Shown piece by piece: positions 1 through 4,966 of a stretch of 6,908 nucleotides of DNA. Under the pieces are notes generated by a model, which was not told where the DNA came from, searched no databases, and worked only from the letters and a program-made list of their open reading frames with translations. Location: the NCBI GenBank assembly GCA_030673525.1, contig DAOVIY010000027.1, positions 1-6,908 of the forward strand, read 5' to 3'. Made by a program: the position numbers and the translations under genes. The stretch is from a bacterium. GTDB lineage: Bacteria > Patescibacteriota > Minisyncoccia > UBA6257. Positions within the stretch are counted from its first letter, which is position 1. The number at the start of each line of letters is the position of its first letter.

Positions 1-7
1 ATTACGC

Positions 8-586
8 ATGATTCAAGAAGGTAACACAGAATTGGAGGATCTGATGCGAAATATAACAAAATATCTTGGCGAAGAGGATACACCTCAGTTATCTGATGTA
101 ATTTTTGTTTTCGGAAGTAAGAGTTTATCACGAATTGAAGCTGCGGTTAATTTATATAATCAAGGATTGGCTCCAAAGATTTTCATTTCTGGTGGTATGC
201 CTATTTATGAAAAACGAGAAAAACCAGAAGCATTAATATTTAAAGAATGGGCTGTAGAACATGGTGTTCCATCTGAAAGCATAATTATTCATGATACTGC
301 AATAAGTGTCCCAGATAATGTGCGCGGTGGATTAAATCTTATGGATCAATTGGGATTACCGTATAATTCTATAATTCTCGTAATTGCATGGTTTGCTATG
401 AGACGATCATGGGCGCATATGATGAAATATGTTCCACAAAATACAAAGTTATACAGAGTAAATTCAACTGTAACACCAACTGGCAATTTTACACTTGATG
501 GATGGTGGAAAAATGAAATTGGCATTAAAACCATATTTAGTGAATTCGGAAAATTGAAAATATCAGAAGTCCTTAACTCATCATAA
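8..586 (+). CDS. DUF218 / YdcF-ElyC-SanA-like protein (start may lie upstream)
   Basis: The 192-residue reading resembles the DUF218 family (YdcF, SanA, ElyC), which is linked to cell-envelope functions; the biochemical role of most members is unknown. The core begins near residue 30 with a hydrophobic strand ending FVFGS. It continues with the typical pattern R-x3-A-x2-LY-x2-G-x-AP-x-I-x2-SGG (residues 42-63), an EA pair at 74-75, GVPSESI at 86-92 and a second core strand ILVIAWFAMRR at 123-133, where family members usually have a strand followed by a conserved His/Arg helix. No signal peptide or membrane helix is visible, so this looks like a soluble cytoplasmic form. The frame is still open at the left edge (codons TTA CGC precede the ATG), so the true start may be outside the window. 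It ends in TAA, followed 34 bases later by a terminator, so transcription appears to stop before obg. Family assignment is fairly sure; function is not. Confidence 0.75.
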   Translation: MIQEGNTELEDLMRNITKYLGEEDTPQLSDVIFVFGSKSLSRIEAAVNLYNQGLAPKIFISGGMPIYEKREKPEALIFKEWAVEHGVPSESIIIHDTAISVPDNVRGGLNLMDQLGLPYNSIILVIAWFAMRRSWAHMMKYVPQNTKLYRVNSTVTPTGNFTLDGWWKNEIGIKTIFSEFGKLKISEVLNSS

Positions 587-616
587 GTTAATTATATTTA
601 AATCTTGTTGAAACAC

Positions 617-657
617 ATTAAAATCGCCAAAGAGGCGATTTTTTGATAGAATAGAAG
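617..657 (+). repeat. 41-bp terminator + extended -10 repeat, copy A
   Basis: This 41-base unit recurs at 4473-4513 with 35 of 41 positions identical by hand alignment. It contains the whole terminator hairpin and T-run, and directly abutting it the extended -10 element TGATAGAAT (644-652). No -35 lies at the proper distance from this -10, because that position falls inside the hairpin stem. Confidence 0.7.
621..644 (+). terminator. Intrinsic terminator after the DUF218 gene
   Basis: An 8-bp perfect stem (621-628 with 634-641, left arm AAATCGCC) with a 5-base loop runs straight into six T residues (639-644). It lies 34 bases after the DUF218 stop codon. The same hairpin in variant form occurs at 3033-3058 and, decayed, at 4477-4500. 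Confidence 0.85.
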
Positions 658-671
658 CTAAATGTTATAAA
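643..671 (+). promoter_or_regulatory. Promoter of obg
   Basis: TTGATA (643-648) and TATAAA (666-671) are separated by exactly 17 bases, with an extending TG at 663-664. The expected start of transcription, near 678, leaves only about five bases before the obg ATG at 683, so the mRNA would be almost leaderless. The -35 starts inside the T-run of the preceding terminator. The upstream extended -10 at 644-652 is an alternative. Confidence 0.6.
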
Positions 672-682
672 ATTAGTTATAA

Positions 683-1660
683 ATGTTAATTGATGATATA
701 AAAATTAAGGTAAAAGCTGGTCATGGCGGTCGTGGCGCAGTGGCATTTAATAAAGTAATGATGAGCCTTGGGCCGACTGGCGGCAATGGTGGTAAAGGAG
801 GCAGTATTTATTTAGAAGGTGTGTCTGATATTGGTGCTCTTTCCCGGTTGCGTGGTAAAAAAGAGTTAACAGCAGAAGATGGTGAAAATGGAAAACCTCA
901 ATTTCATGACGGAGAAGATGGTAAAGATATTATTTCAAAAGTGCCGATTGGCACTTTAGTTCATAATTTATCCATTGGTGAAGATTCGGAGATTATTTCT
1001 ATTGGGCAGCGTTTACTAATAGCTAAAGGTGGTAAGGGAGGCAAAGGTAATTTTAAATTTCGTTCATCAACTAATACAAGCCCAACTCAATTTCAACAAG
1101 GTTTGCCTGGCGAAGAATATGAGTTAAGGTTTGAACTTAAACTGATTGCCGATGTTGGATTTGTTGGTTTGCCAAATGTAGGTAAATCTAGTTTGTTGAA
1201 TGAATTAACTGACGCTAAAAGTAAGGTGGCTAATTATCCTTTTACAACACTCAGTCCAAATTTGGGTGCTTATTACGAATTGATTTTGGCTGACATTCCT
1301 GGACTTATTGAAGGGGCTTCTGATAATAAGGGGCTTGGTATTAGATTTTTACGCCATATTGATAGAACAAAAACGCTTTTTCATTTTATTTCCGCAGAAT
1401 CATCTGATCTAGTAAAGGATTATCAGATTATTAGAAATGAATTAGGTGCTTATAGTAAAAAACTTTTAGATAAGGTTGAATATATCTTTTTGAGTAAGTG
1501 CGATTTATTAGAGAAAAATAAAATAAAGGAAAAACTTAATGAGTTAGAAAAAATAGGTAAAAAGGCAATTCCAATTTCCGTTTTAGATGATGAAAGTATC
1601 AAGCAGGTTGAGAAGGTATTACGAGATATAATTAAACAGAAATATCAAAAAATCTTTTAA
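683..1660 (+). CDS. obg: Obg/CgtA-family GTPase
   Basis: Obg is a conserved GTPase that binds the large ribosomal subunit and acts late in its assembly. Residues 1-157 form the glycine-rich Obg fold (GHGGRGAVAF at 13-22, GPTGGNGGKGGS at 30-41, KGGKGGKGN at 115-123). The G domain follows: P-loop GLPNVGKSS (162-170), switch I YPFTTLSPN (185-193), and G3 DIPGLIEGA (204-212). G4 reads SKCD (271-274) instead of the common NKxD, and G5 is probably ISVLDDES (298-305), where SA is usual. The protein stops at residue 325 right after the G domain, so it lacks the C-terminal OCT domain present in many Obg proteins. No Shine-Dalgarno sequence precedes the ATG, which fits the very short predicted leader. 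There is no terminator between obg and the next gene; the promoter of the FKBP gene begins five bases after the stop. The last 49 conserved codons exist again, diverged, at 2865-3011. Confidence 0.96.
   Translation: MLIDDIKIKVKAGHGGRGAVAFNKVMMSLGPTGGNGGKGGSIYLEGVSDIGALSRLRGKKELTAEDGENGKPQFHDGEDGKDIISKVPIGTLVHNLSIGEDSEIISIGQRLLIAKGGKGGKGNFKFRSSTNTSPTQFQQGLPGEEYELRFELKLIADVGFVGLPNVGKSSLLNELTDAKSKVANYPFTTLSPNLGAYYELILADIPGLIEGASDNKGLGIRFLRHIDRTKTLFHFISAESSDLVKDYQIIRNELGAYSKKLLDKVEYIFLSKCDLLEKNKIKEKLNELEKIGKKAIPISVLDDESIKQVEKVLRDIIKQKYQKIF
1499..1645 (+). repeat. Direct repeat, copy 1 (3' end of obg)
   Basis: This 147-base stretch covers Obg codons 273-321. It aligns without gaps to 2865-3011 (constant offset of 1366 bases), with about 23 differences by hand count (about 84% identity). 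Nineteen codons differ; ten of those are synonymous. Confidence 0.9.
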
Positions 1661-1664
1661 TGTC

Positions 1665-1693
1665 TTGAAAAACAGATTAAATTATGATAGAAT
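1665..1693 (+). promoter_or_regulatory. Promoter of the FKBP gene
   Basis: TTGAAA (1665-1670), a 17-base spacer, and TAGAAT (1688-1693) preceded by an extending TG (1685-1686) make a near-textbook sigma-70-type promoter. The predicted transcription start is close to 1700, leaving roughly 16 bases before the ATG at 1716. This position argues against any translation start before 1700. Confidence 0.75.
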
Positions 1694-1715
1694 AGAGAAA
1701 ATAAGATTTATTATT

Positions 1716-2177
1716 ATGAAAAAAATATTAATTATCTTTTTAGCGCTTATTCTTTCTGCCGTTTTAATTATCTGGATTAAAAATAATAAAATAAATAAAG
1801 ATATAGATCCTATTATAGATAATAATGATGAGCAAGTTAATCAAATTGAAGATAGCGAATTAAAAGTGGAAGTATTAAATGAAGGGCAAGGGAAAGCGGC
1901 TGAAAATGGTGATAATGTATCGATTCATTATATTGGAACACTTGAAGACGGAACAAAGTTTGGCTCAAGCTTAGACAGAGGTATTCCTTTTGATTTTAAT
2001 CTTGGCGCTGATCGGGTTATAAAAGGGTGGGATTTAGGAGTCTTAGGGATGAAAGTGGGAGAAAAACGAAAATTGATAATTCCTTCAATCCTTGCTTATG
2101 GAGAGGATGGAATACCTGGTATAATTCCTCCAAACGCGATACTTATATTTGAAGTTGAGCTTTTAGAAATCAAATAA
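1716..2177 (+). CDS. Membrane-anchored FKBP-type peptidyl-prolyl cis-trans isomerase
   Basis: FKBP-type isomerases speed proline cis/trans isomerisation during protein folding. From the ATG at 1716 the protein has 153 residues. A hydrophobic helix (about 4-20) after MKK lacks a lipobox or clear cleavage site, so it is probably a signal anchor. An acidic, Asn-rich linker (about 22-48) leads to one complete FKBP domain (49-153). The domain aligns without large gaps to FKBP12: HYIGTLEDGTKF (71-82), DRGIPF (87-92), RVIKGW (100-105), AYGEDG (127-132), IIPPNAILIFEVELL (136-150). Active-site aromatics Y72, F82, F92, W105, Y128 and F145 are all present. One oddity: the position of FKBP12 Asp37 is Gly83 here, so activity or ligand binding may be altered. 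A longer frame could begin at the TTG at 1665, but that codon lies in the -35 box. The domain should face outside the membrane, like the parvulin encoded at 4967-6850. Confidence 0.93.
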   Translation: MKKILIIFLALILSAVLIIWIKNNKINKDIDPIIDNNDEQVNQIEDSELKVEVLNEGQGKAAENGDNVSIHYIGTLEDGTKFGSSLDRGIPFDFNLGADRVIKGWDLGVLGMKVGEKRKLIIPSILAYGEDGIPGIIPPNAILIFEVELLEIK

Positions 2178-2189
2178 ATTAAATAAATT

Positions 2190-2221
2190 AAAAAAACAAG
2201 GGGGCCATTGATGGCCCCCTT
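2190..2221 (-). terminator. Strong hairpin terminator oriented for the minus strand
   Basis: A perfect 10-bp stem (2198-2207 with 2212-2221, right arm TGGCCCCCTT) with a 4-base loop is the most G+C-rich structure in the window. A run of seven A (2190-2196) precedes it on the + strand, so the U-tract exists only on minus-strand RNA. It lies about 80 bases past the stop of the minus-strand remnant at 2301-2530. It sits 20 bases after the FKBP stop and may also end + transcription weakly, although no T-run follows on that strand. Confidence 0.7.
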
Positions 2222-2300
2222 AAAGTTTATAATCACTTTTAATACTTTTTAGGAAAAAATTTATTATCTTTTTTGCGAGTTTAACTAATTAACATTTAGA

Positions 2301-2530
2301 TTATTGTTTACATTCAATATCAGAACAAATCTTATTAATCTGTGGTTCAATCACTTCAAAGTAATGTTTATTTTTCTTTTTGTTTCCATGCCATTCTTTG
2401 CATCTCCTAGCTAGTATATATATATTTAATCTTTTGTTCTTTAGTAAATTTCCTTTATACCGTTTACTTTAAAGGTACAATCTTGGTGCCTGCAATTAAT
2501 CAGTGGTCCCAATTTACATTTCTTCCGATT
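2301..2530 (-). pseudogene. Frameshifted remnant of an unidentified Cys-rich minus-strand gene
   Basis: I do not recognise this gene. Read on the minus strand, 2468 down to the TAA at 2301-2303 is open for 55 codons. It gives a charged, protein-like sequence that includes LARRCKEWHGNKKKNKHYFE and ends ICSDIECKQ. It contains no ATG, GTG or TTG start. In another minus frame, 2530 to 2444 is open for 29 codons and reads like the missing upstream part, with a Cys/His cluster (CKLGPLINCRHQDC). A third frame bridges the two, so at least one and probably two frameshifts separate the parts. The run of alternating TA at 2415-2425 lies near one of them. The minus-oriented terminator at 2190-2221 stands where the terminator of such a gene should be. 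Real coding origin is an inference from amino-acid texture and context; a zinc-binding protein is possible but unproven. Confidence 0.4.
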
Positions 2531-2615
2531 TCAGGTAGATTTATTTCCTTTTAGATTTGCTCAACCAATAGGAAAAGGAGAAACAGAAGTATCAGTAAAC
2601 CTTAATCTTTATGAT

Positions 2616-3014
2616 ATGGCAGATAAAGATTTAGAATTATGGATTACTCCTGATAAAAAGATTCGAGTTCCTTTTGGTGCTCCTGAGCCTGTTATCCAAA
2701 GTTTTAAATTTACACGCAAAGTCGTGTTTGGTAAAGATATATTGGGGGAAATGCGGTTCCATGTTACCCGAGAAGATATATTGTTAAACGTAATCAAGGA
2801 GTTTCCATCTTTCTATAGGCTCCAACTTACCAGAGCCCCTATGACCTATGATATTGAAGACAATTGCGATTTATTAGATAAAAATAAAATAAAGGAAAGA
2901 CTTGATGAGTTAAAGAACATAGGCAAGGAAGCAATTCCAATTTCTGTGCTTGATGATGAAAGTATAAAGCGTGTTGAAAAAATATTACGGAATATAATTA
3001 AACAAAAATATTAA
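2616..3014 (+). pseudogene. Chimeric ORF: unidentified coding fragment fused to an obg 3' remnant
   Basis: The 132-codon frame has two unrelated parts. Codons 1-83 (to about 2864) give a plausible but unrecognised soluble sequence (for example ITPDKKIRVPFGAPEPVIQS). The same frame is open further upstream to 2448 and looks protein-like from about 2541 (FPFRFAQPIGKGETEVSVNL), so the ATG at 2616 is probably internal to a gene whose front is lost. No ribosome binding site or promoter supports it. Codons 84-132 match Obg residues 273-321 at 40 of 49 positions, from CDLL to IIKQKY. The copy then stops because the Gln322 codon CAA of obg is TAA here. Without a P-loop or switch regions this tail cannot be a GTPase. 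I read it as debris joined at one breakpoint near 2864, although the open frame means an expressed chimera cannot be excluded. Confidence 0.65.
2865..3011 (+). repeat. Direct repeat, copy 2 (orphan obg 3' end)
   Basis: This is a gap-free match to 1499-1645 at about 84% nucleotide identity. Beyond 3011 the two sequences remain loosely alignable for about 15 bases with a one-base indel, to the equivalent of the obg stop. Upstream of 2865 the similarity ends abruptly. Confidence 0.9.
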
Positions 3015-3032
3015 AAAGATTCCTTAACACAT

Positions 3033-3058
3033 AAAAACCGCCAAAAAAGCGGTTTTTT
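3033..3058 (+). terminator. Intrinsic terminator after the obg remnant
   Basis: A 9-bp stem (3033-3041 with 3049-3057, AAAAACCGC/GCGGTTTTT) and a 7-base loop lead into a T-run (3053-3058). It closely resembles the terminator at 621-644 including the upstream AACACAT. One stem pair has changed from T-A to C-G on both sides, a compensated change. Confidence 0.85.
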
Positions 3059-3065
3059 GTTTAAG

Positions 3066-3095
3066 CTGAAAATTTTTAATCTAGTATGGTAAAAT
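3066..3095 (+). promoter_or_regulatory. Promoter of the glycosylase-Nudix pair
   Basis: CTGAAA (3066-3071), an 18-base spacer, and TAAAAT (3090-3095) with an extending TG at 3087-3088. The predicted transcription start, about 3102-3103, coincides with the ATG at 3103, so the message would be leaderless. The -10 box covers the upstream ATG at 3094. Confidence 0.6.
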
Positions 3096-3102
3096 GAGAA
3101 TA

Positions 3103-4017
3103 ATGAAATTCTTTATAAAGCCCAAGCCGCCCTTTAATTTTGATTTAGTTGGGAGTCTCTATTCAAGATTTCCTATTCAGTGTGTTGATTACTATAATAA
3201 TGGAGTATATGAACGAGTTCTCGAAATTAAAGACAAAATTCAGCTTATAAAAATTAGCTCGGTAGGCTTAGTAGAAAAATCAAAACTTTTAATAGAGGTT
3301 TTGCCAGATAAATTTGGAAAGTCATTAATTAAAGAAAAAATAAAATGGATGTTTGGAATAGATGATAATATAAAGGGATTTTATAAAATTGCTTTAAAAG
3401 ATAAAAAATTTGCTCAAATAATTAAAAATCTTTATGGTCTAAGACCTCCAAAAACTCCGACAGTATTTGAAGCTTTAATAATTGCCATAACCGAACAACA
3501 GATTGCCTTATCTGTGGCTGTCGCTTTACGAAGAAGATTAGTAGAAAAATATGGGAAGTCAATAAAGATAAACAGTAAAACATACTATACTTTTCCTTCT
3601 CCTGAATCTTTAGCTAGAGTTAAACCTGAAGAAATCAAAAAACTTGGACTTAGCCTTAAAAAATCTGAATATATAGTTGATATATCAAAAAAAGTTGTCA
3701 AGCAAGAAATATATCTAGAAAAAATGAAAAAATGGGATAAAGAAAGGATTTTGGATGTTTTGACTCAAATTAGAGGTGTTGGCCCTTGGACAGTTGAATA
3801 TATGATGTGTCGGGGCATGGGCAGATATGATGCTCTCCCAGCTAATGATATGGGGTTAAGAATAAGTGTGACTGCTTATTTGAACAAAAAAGAAAGGGTT
3901 GCAGAACAAGAAGTAAGGAAATTATTCAAATCATTTGGGGAATATCGAGGTTATGCTGCGTTTTATTTAATTTATGCTTATGCCTTTAAAAGATATTCTC
4001 AAGAAAAGTTATTATAA
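3103..4017 (+). CDS. AlkA-like HhH-GPD DNA glycosylase (probable 3-methyladenine glycosylase II type)
   Basis: Proteins of this superfamily flip a damaged base out of DNA and cut its glycosidic bond, starting base-excision repair. The protein has 304 residues, close to the AlkA family length. Residues 1 to about 110 form a variable N-terminal domain. The core starts at about 118 (PTVFEALIIAITEQQIAL, with the QQ pair typical of AlkA-like enzymes). The helix-hairpin-helix reads LTQIRGVGPWTVEYMM (220-235). It is followed by PANDMGLR, whose Asp249 is the expected catalytic residue, equivalent to Asp238 of E. coli AlkA. No iron-sulfur Cys cluster is present. A frame three codons longer starts at ATG 3094, but that codon overlaps the -10 box, and MKFFIKPKPPFNF from 3103 looks more natural. 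The Nudix gene follows after 11 bases, suggesting a small repair operon. Family is sure; exact lesion specificity (alkylated purines most likely) is inferred. Confidence 0.9.
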   Translation: MKFFIKPKPPFNFDLVGSLYSRFPIQCVDYYNNGVYERVLEIKDKIQLIKISSVGLVEKSKLLIEVLPDKFGKSLIKEKIKWMFGIDDNIKGFYKIALKDKKFAQIIKNLYGLRPPKTPTVFEALIIAITEQQIALSVAVALRRRLVEKYGKSIKINSKTYYTFPSPESLARVKPEEIKKLGLSLKKSEYIVDISKKVVKQEIYLEKMKKWDKERILDVLTQIRGVGPWTVEYMMCRGMGRYDALPANDMGLRISVTAYLNKKERVAEQEVRKLFKSFGEYRGYAAFYLIYAYAFKRYSQEKLL

Positions 4018-4028
4018 AATAAATTAAT

Positions 4029-4427
4029 ATGGAAATAATAGATAAATTAGGCTGGATTTATATTAAAGATAAAAAACTTCTAGGAGCTCGTTCTAAGGGG
4101 AAAAACGTTTATTATATTCCTGGAGGAAAACGAGAACAAAGAGAGACAGATAAAGAAGCATTGATTAGAGAAATCAAAGAAGAATTGGATATTGAGCTTA
4201 TCACAAAAAGTTTAAGATTTATTAATAAATTTAAAGCCCAGGCTCATGGGCAGTCTGAAGGAATTATTCTTCAAATGACTTGTTATTCAGCAGATTTTAT
4301 AGGAGTAATTAAACCTAGTTCAGAGATTGAGGAAGTAACATGGCTTACTCATAAAGATAAGGAATGGGCTACTCCTATGATAAAGATTATTTTAGATTGG
4401 TTTAAAGAAAGAGATTTAATTGATTAA
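4029..4427 (+). CDS. Nudix hydrolase (MutT-like)
   Basis: Nudix enzymes hydrolyse nucleoside diphosphates linked to another moiety, using metal held by the Nudix box. The protein has 132 residues, a single-domain size. The box G-x5-E-x7-REUxEExGU is met at residues 33-55: G33, E39, R47, E48, E51 and E52 are all in place. The usual late Gly is Asp54, a mild departure. YIPGGK just before and inside the box is the usual entry strand. The C-terminal half, with IEEVTWLTHKD at about 100-110, matches the common final strand and turn of MutT-like proteins. It lies 11 bases behind the glycosylase, with no promoter or ribosome binding site of its own seen, so it is probably translated from the same mRNA. 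That pairing suggests sanitising damaged nucleotides such as 8-oxo-dGTP, but the substrate cannot be read from sequence. Confidence 0.9.
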   Translation: MEIIDKLGWIYIKDKKLLGARSKGKNVYYIPGGKREQRETDKEALIREIKEELDIELITKSLRFINKFKAQAHGQSEGIILQMTCYSADFIGVIKPSSEIEEVTWLTHKDKEWATPMIKIILDWFKERDLID

Positions 4428-4476
4428 TTGAGCATAAAATAGGTTCCAGCATCATTCCATAGGAACAGCTAAATTA

Positions 4477-4500
4477 AAATCGCCAAGAAGGCAGTTTTTT
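4477..4500 (+). terminator. Decayed intrinsic terminator after the Nudix gene
   Basis: The arms 4477-4484 and 4490-4497 keep the T-run (4495-4500). The stem now carries a C-A mismatch (4481/4493) and a T-G wobble (4480/4494), so termination is probably leaky and transcripts may read into the next genes. Confidence 0.55.
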
Positions 4501-4508
4501 GGTAGAAT
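4500..4508 (+). promoter_or_regulatory. Extended -10 element TGGTAGAAT
   Basis: The TG + TAGAAT element directly follows the T-run of the decayed terminator. No -35 is visible at 16-18 bases, since that position lies in the hairpin. Predicted transcription would start near 4515, exactly at an ATG. Confidence 0.4.
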
Positions 4509-4514
4509 AAAAGT

Positions 4515-4580
4515 ATGAGTTTTGGAGGGGATTTCTTTACAATAAGCCCGCCGAAAAAGCGTTTGAGTATACTAAAATAA
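4515..4580 (+). CDS. Possible leaderless 21-codon ORF (or gene remnant)
   Basis: ATG to TAA gives 21 residues beginning MSFGGDFFTISPPKK. The ATG sits seven bases after an extended -10 box, where transcription would begin, the same arrangement as at the glycosylase gene. A G-rich run (TTTTGGAGGGG, 4520-4530) lies inside the ORF, so it is no ribosome binding site for it. Not recognised. A shift by one base after the Lys-Lys would lengthen the peptide slightly (FEYTKITIE), so this could equally be the stump of a lost gene. Length alone makes coding status doubtful. Confidence 0.2.
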   Translation: MSFGGDFFTISPPKKRLSILK

Positions 4581-4589
4581 CTATAGAAT
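4563..4589 (+). promoter_or_regulatory. Weak promoter candidate for the small membrane protein
   Basis: TAGAAT (4584-4589) has the same -10 form as the other promoters here. The best -35 match, TTGAGT at 4563-4568, has a short 15-base spacer. Transcription would start near 4596, about 11 bases before the ATG at 4607. Confidence 0.35.
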
Positions 4590-4606
4590 GAATTTACTTA
4601 AAAAAT

Positions 4607-4936
4607 ATGAATATATTAGAGTTTTTTAAACCTACTTTGAGAAAATTAACAGCATCCATAATTTTTCTTTTGATTTCTCCTTTTCTTCTATTGTTACTAG
4701 CTTTGCATAATATACCCATTGTTAATATTTTTGTGTTTATTATTGTAGCTGTTTTATTCTTTCCTCCTTTGCTAATTATCAGAGCATTAGGGCTGACAAC
4801 AACTAATCCCGCAATGTTTTTTGATATTGGAGGACCAAATCTGCTTGGACTTATTTTTATTGGACTCTTTGACGCCGTAGTTTTATATCTTATTTCTTGC
4901 ATAGTGGTTCACTTTAAAAAAAGACGCTTAAGATAA
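4607..4936 (+). CDS. Small hydrophobic membrane protein, unknown function
   Basis: The 109 residues contain three hydrophobic stretches likely to span the membrane (about 14-34, 39-60 and 79-102). The N-terminus carries FFKPTLRK. The loop between helices 2 and 3 is polar and Gly/Asn/Pro-containing (TTTNPAMFFDIGGPN, 64-78). The C-terminus is strongly basic (KKRRLR). Both ends look cytoplasmic by the positive-inside rule, which conflicts with three spans, so one hydrophobic stretch may be re-entrant or split. I recognise no domain. No ribosome binding site precedes the ATG. The next gene starts 30 bases after the stop with no terminator between, so the two are probably co-transcribed; that makes a membrane role near the secreted parvulin possible but unproven. 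Confidence 0.7.
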   Translation: MNILEFFKPTLRKLTASIIFLLISPFLLLLLALHNIPIVNIFVFIIVAVLFFPPLLIIRALGLTTTNPAMFFDIGGPNLLGLIFIGLFDAVVLYLISCIVVHFKKRRLR

Positions 4937-4966
4937 AATATAATAAAAAATAATAAATAAAAGACT

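Larger units (their letters stand above)
4473..4513 (+). repeat. 41-bp terminator + extended -10 repeat, copy B
   Basis: This is the second copy of the unit at 617-657, with six differences: two in the loop, two in the right stem arm, one at the base before TAGAAT and one just after it. Similarity stops on both sides of the unit. Confidence 0.7.

Noticed and set aside
1665..1715. Longer FKBP frame starting at TTG 1665
   Set aside because: The TTG is part of the -35 box, and the first 17 codons would lie over the promoter; the MKK + hydrophobic helix start at 1716 is typical of an exported protein.
2415..2425. Alternating TA run as a phase-variation tract
   Set aside because: It is only five units long and lies in a gene remnant already broken elsewhere.
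3094..3102. ATG 3094 as the glycosylase start
   Set aside because: It lies inside the TAAAAT -10 box, upstream of the likely transcription start; ATG 3103 fits better.
4530..4555. Similarity of the 4530-4555 bases to the start of the glycosylase gene (both encode FF-I-PP-like peptides)
   Set aside because: The match needs several gaps over about 25 bases of A+T-rich sequence and does not extend, so chance is likely.
4588..4629. 13-codon ORF starting at ATG 4588
   Set aside because: It overlaps the -10 box and runs out of frame into the membrane-protein gene; no support.
4594..4902. Open minus-strand frame opposite the small membrane protein
   Set aside because: The + frame has clear membrane helices and fits the operon; the minus frame is its antisense shadow. 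Other minus-strand frames at 346-534, 2609-2797, 5441-5662, 5909-6214 and 6539-6769 were dropped for the same reason.
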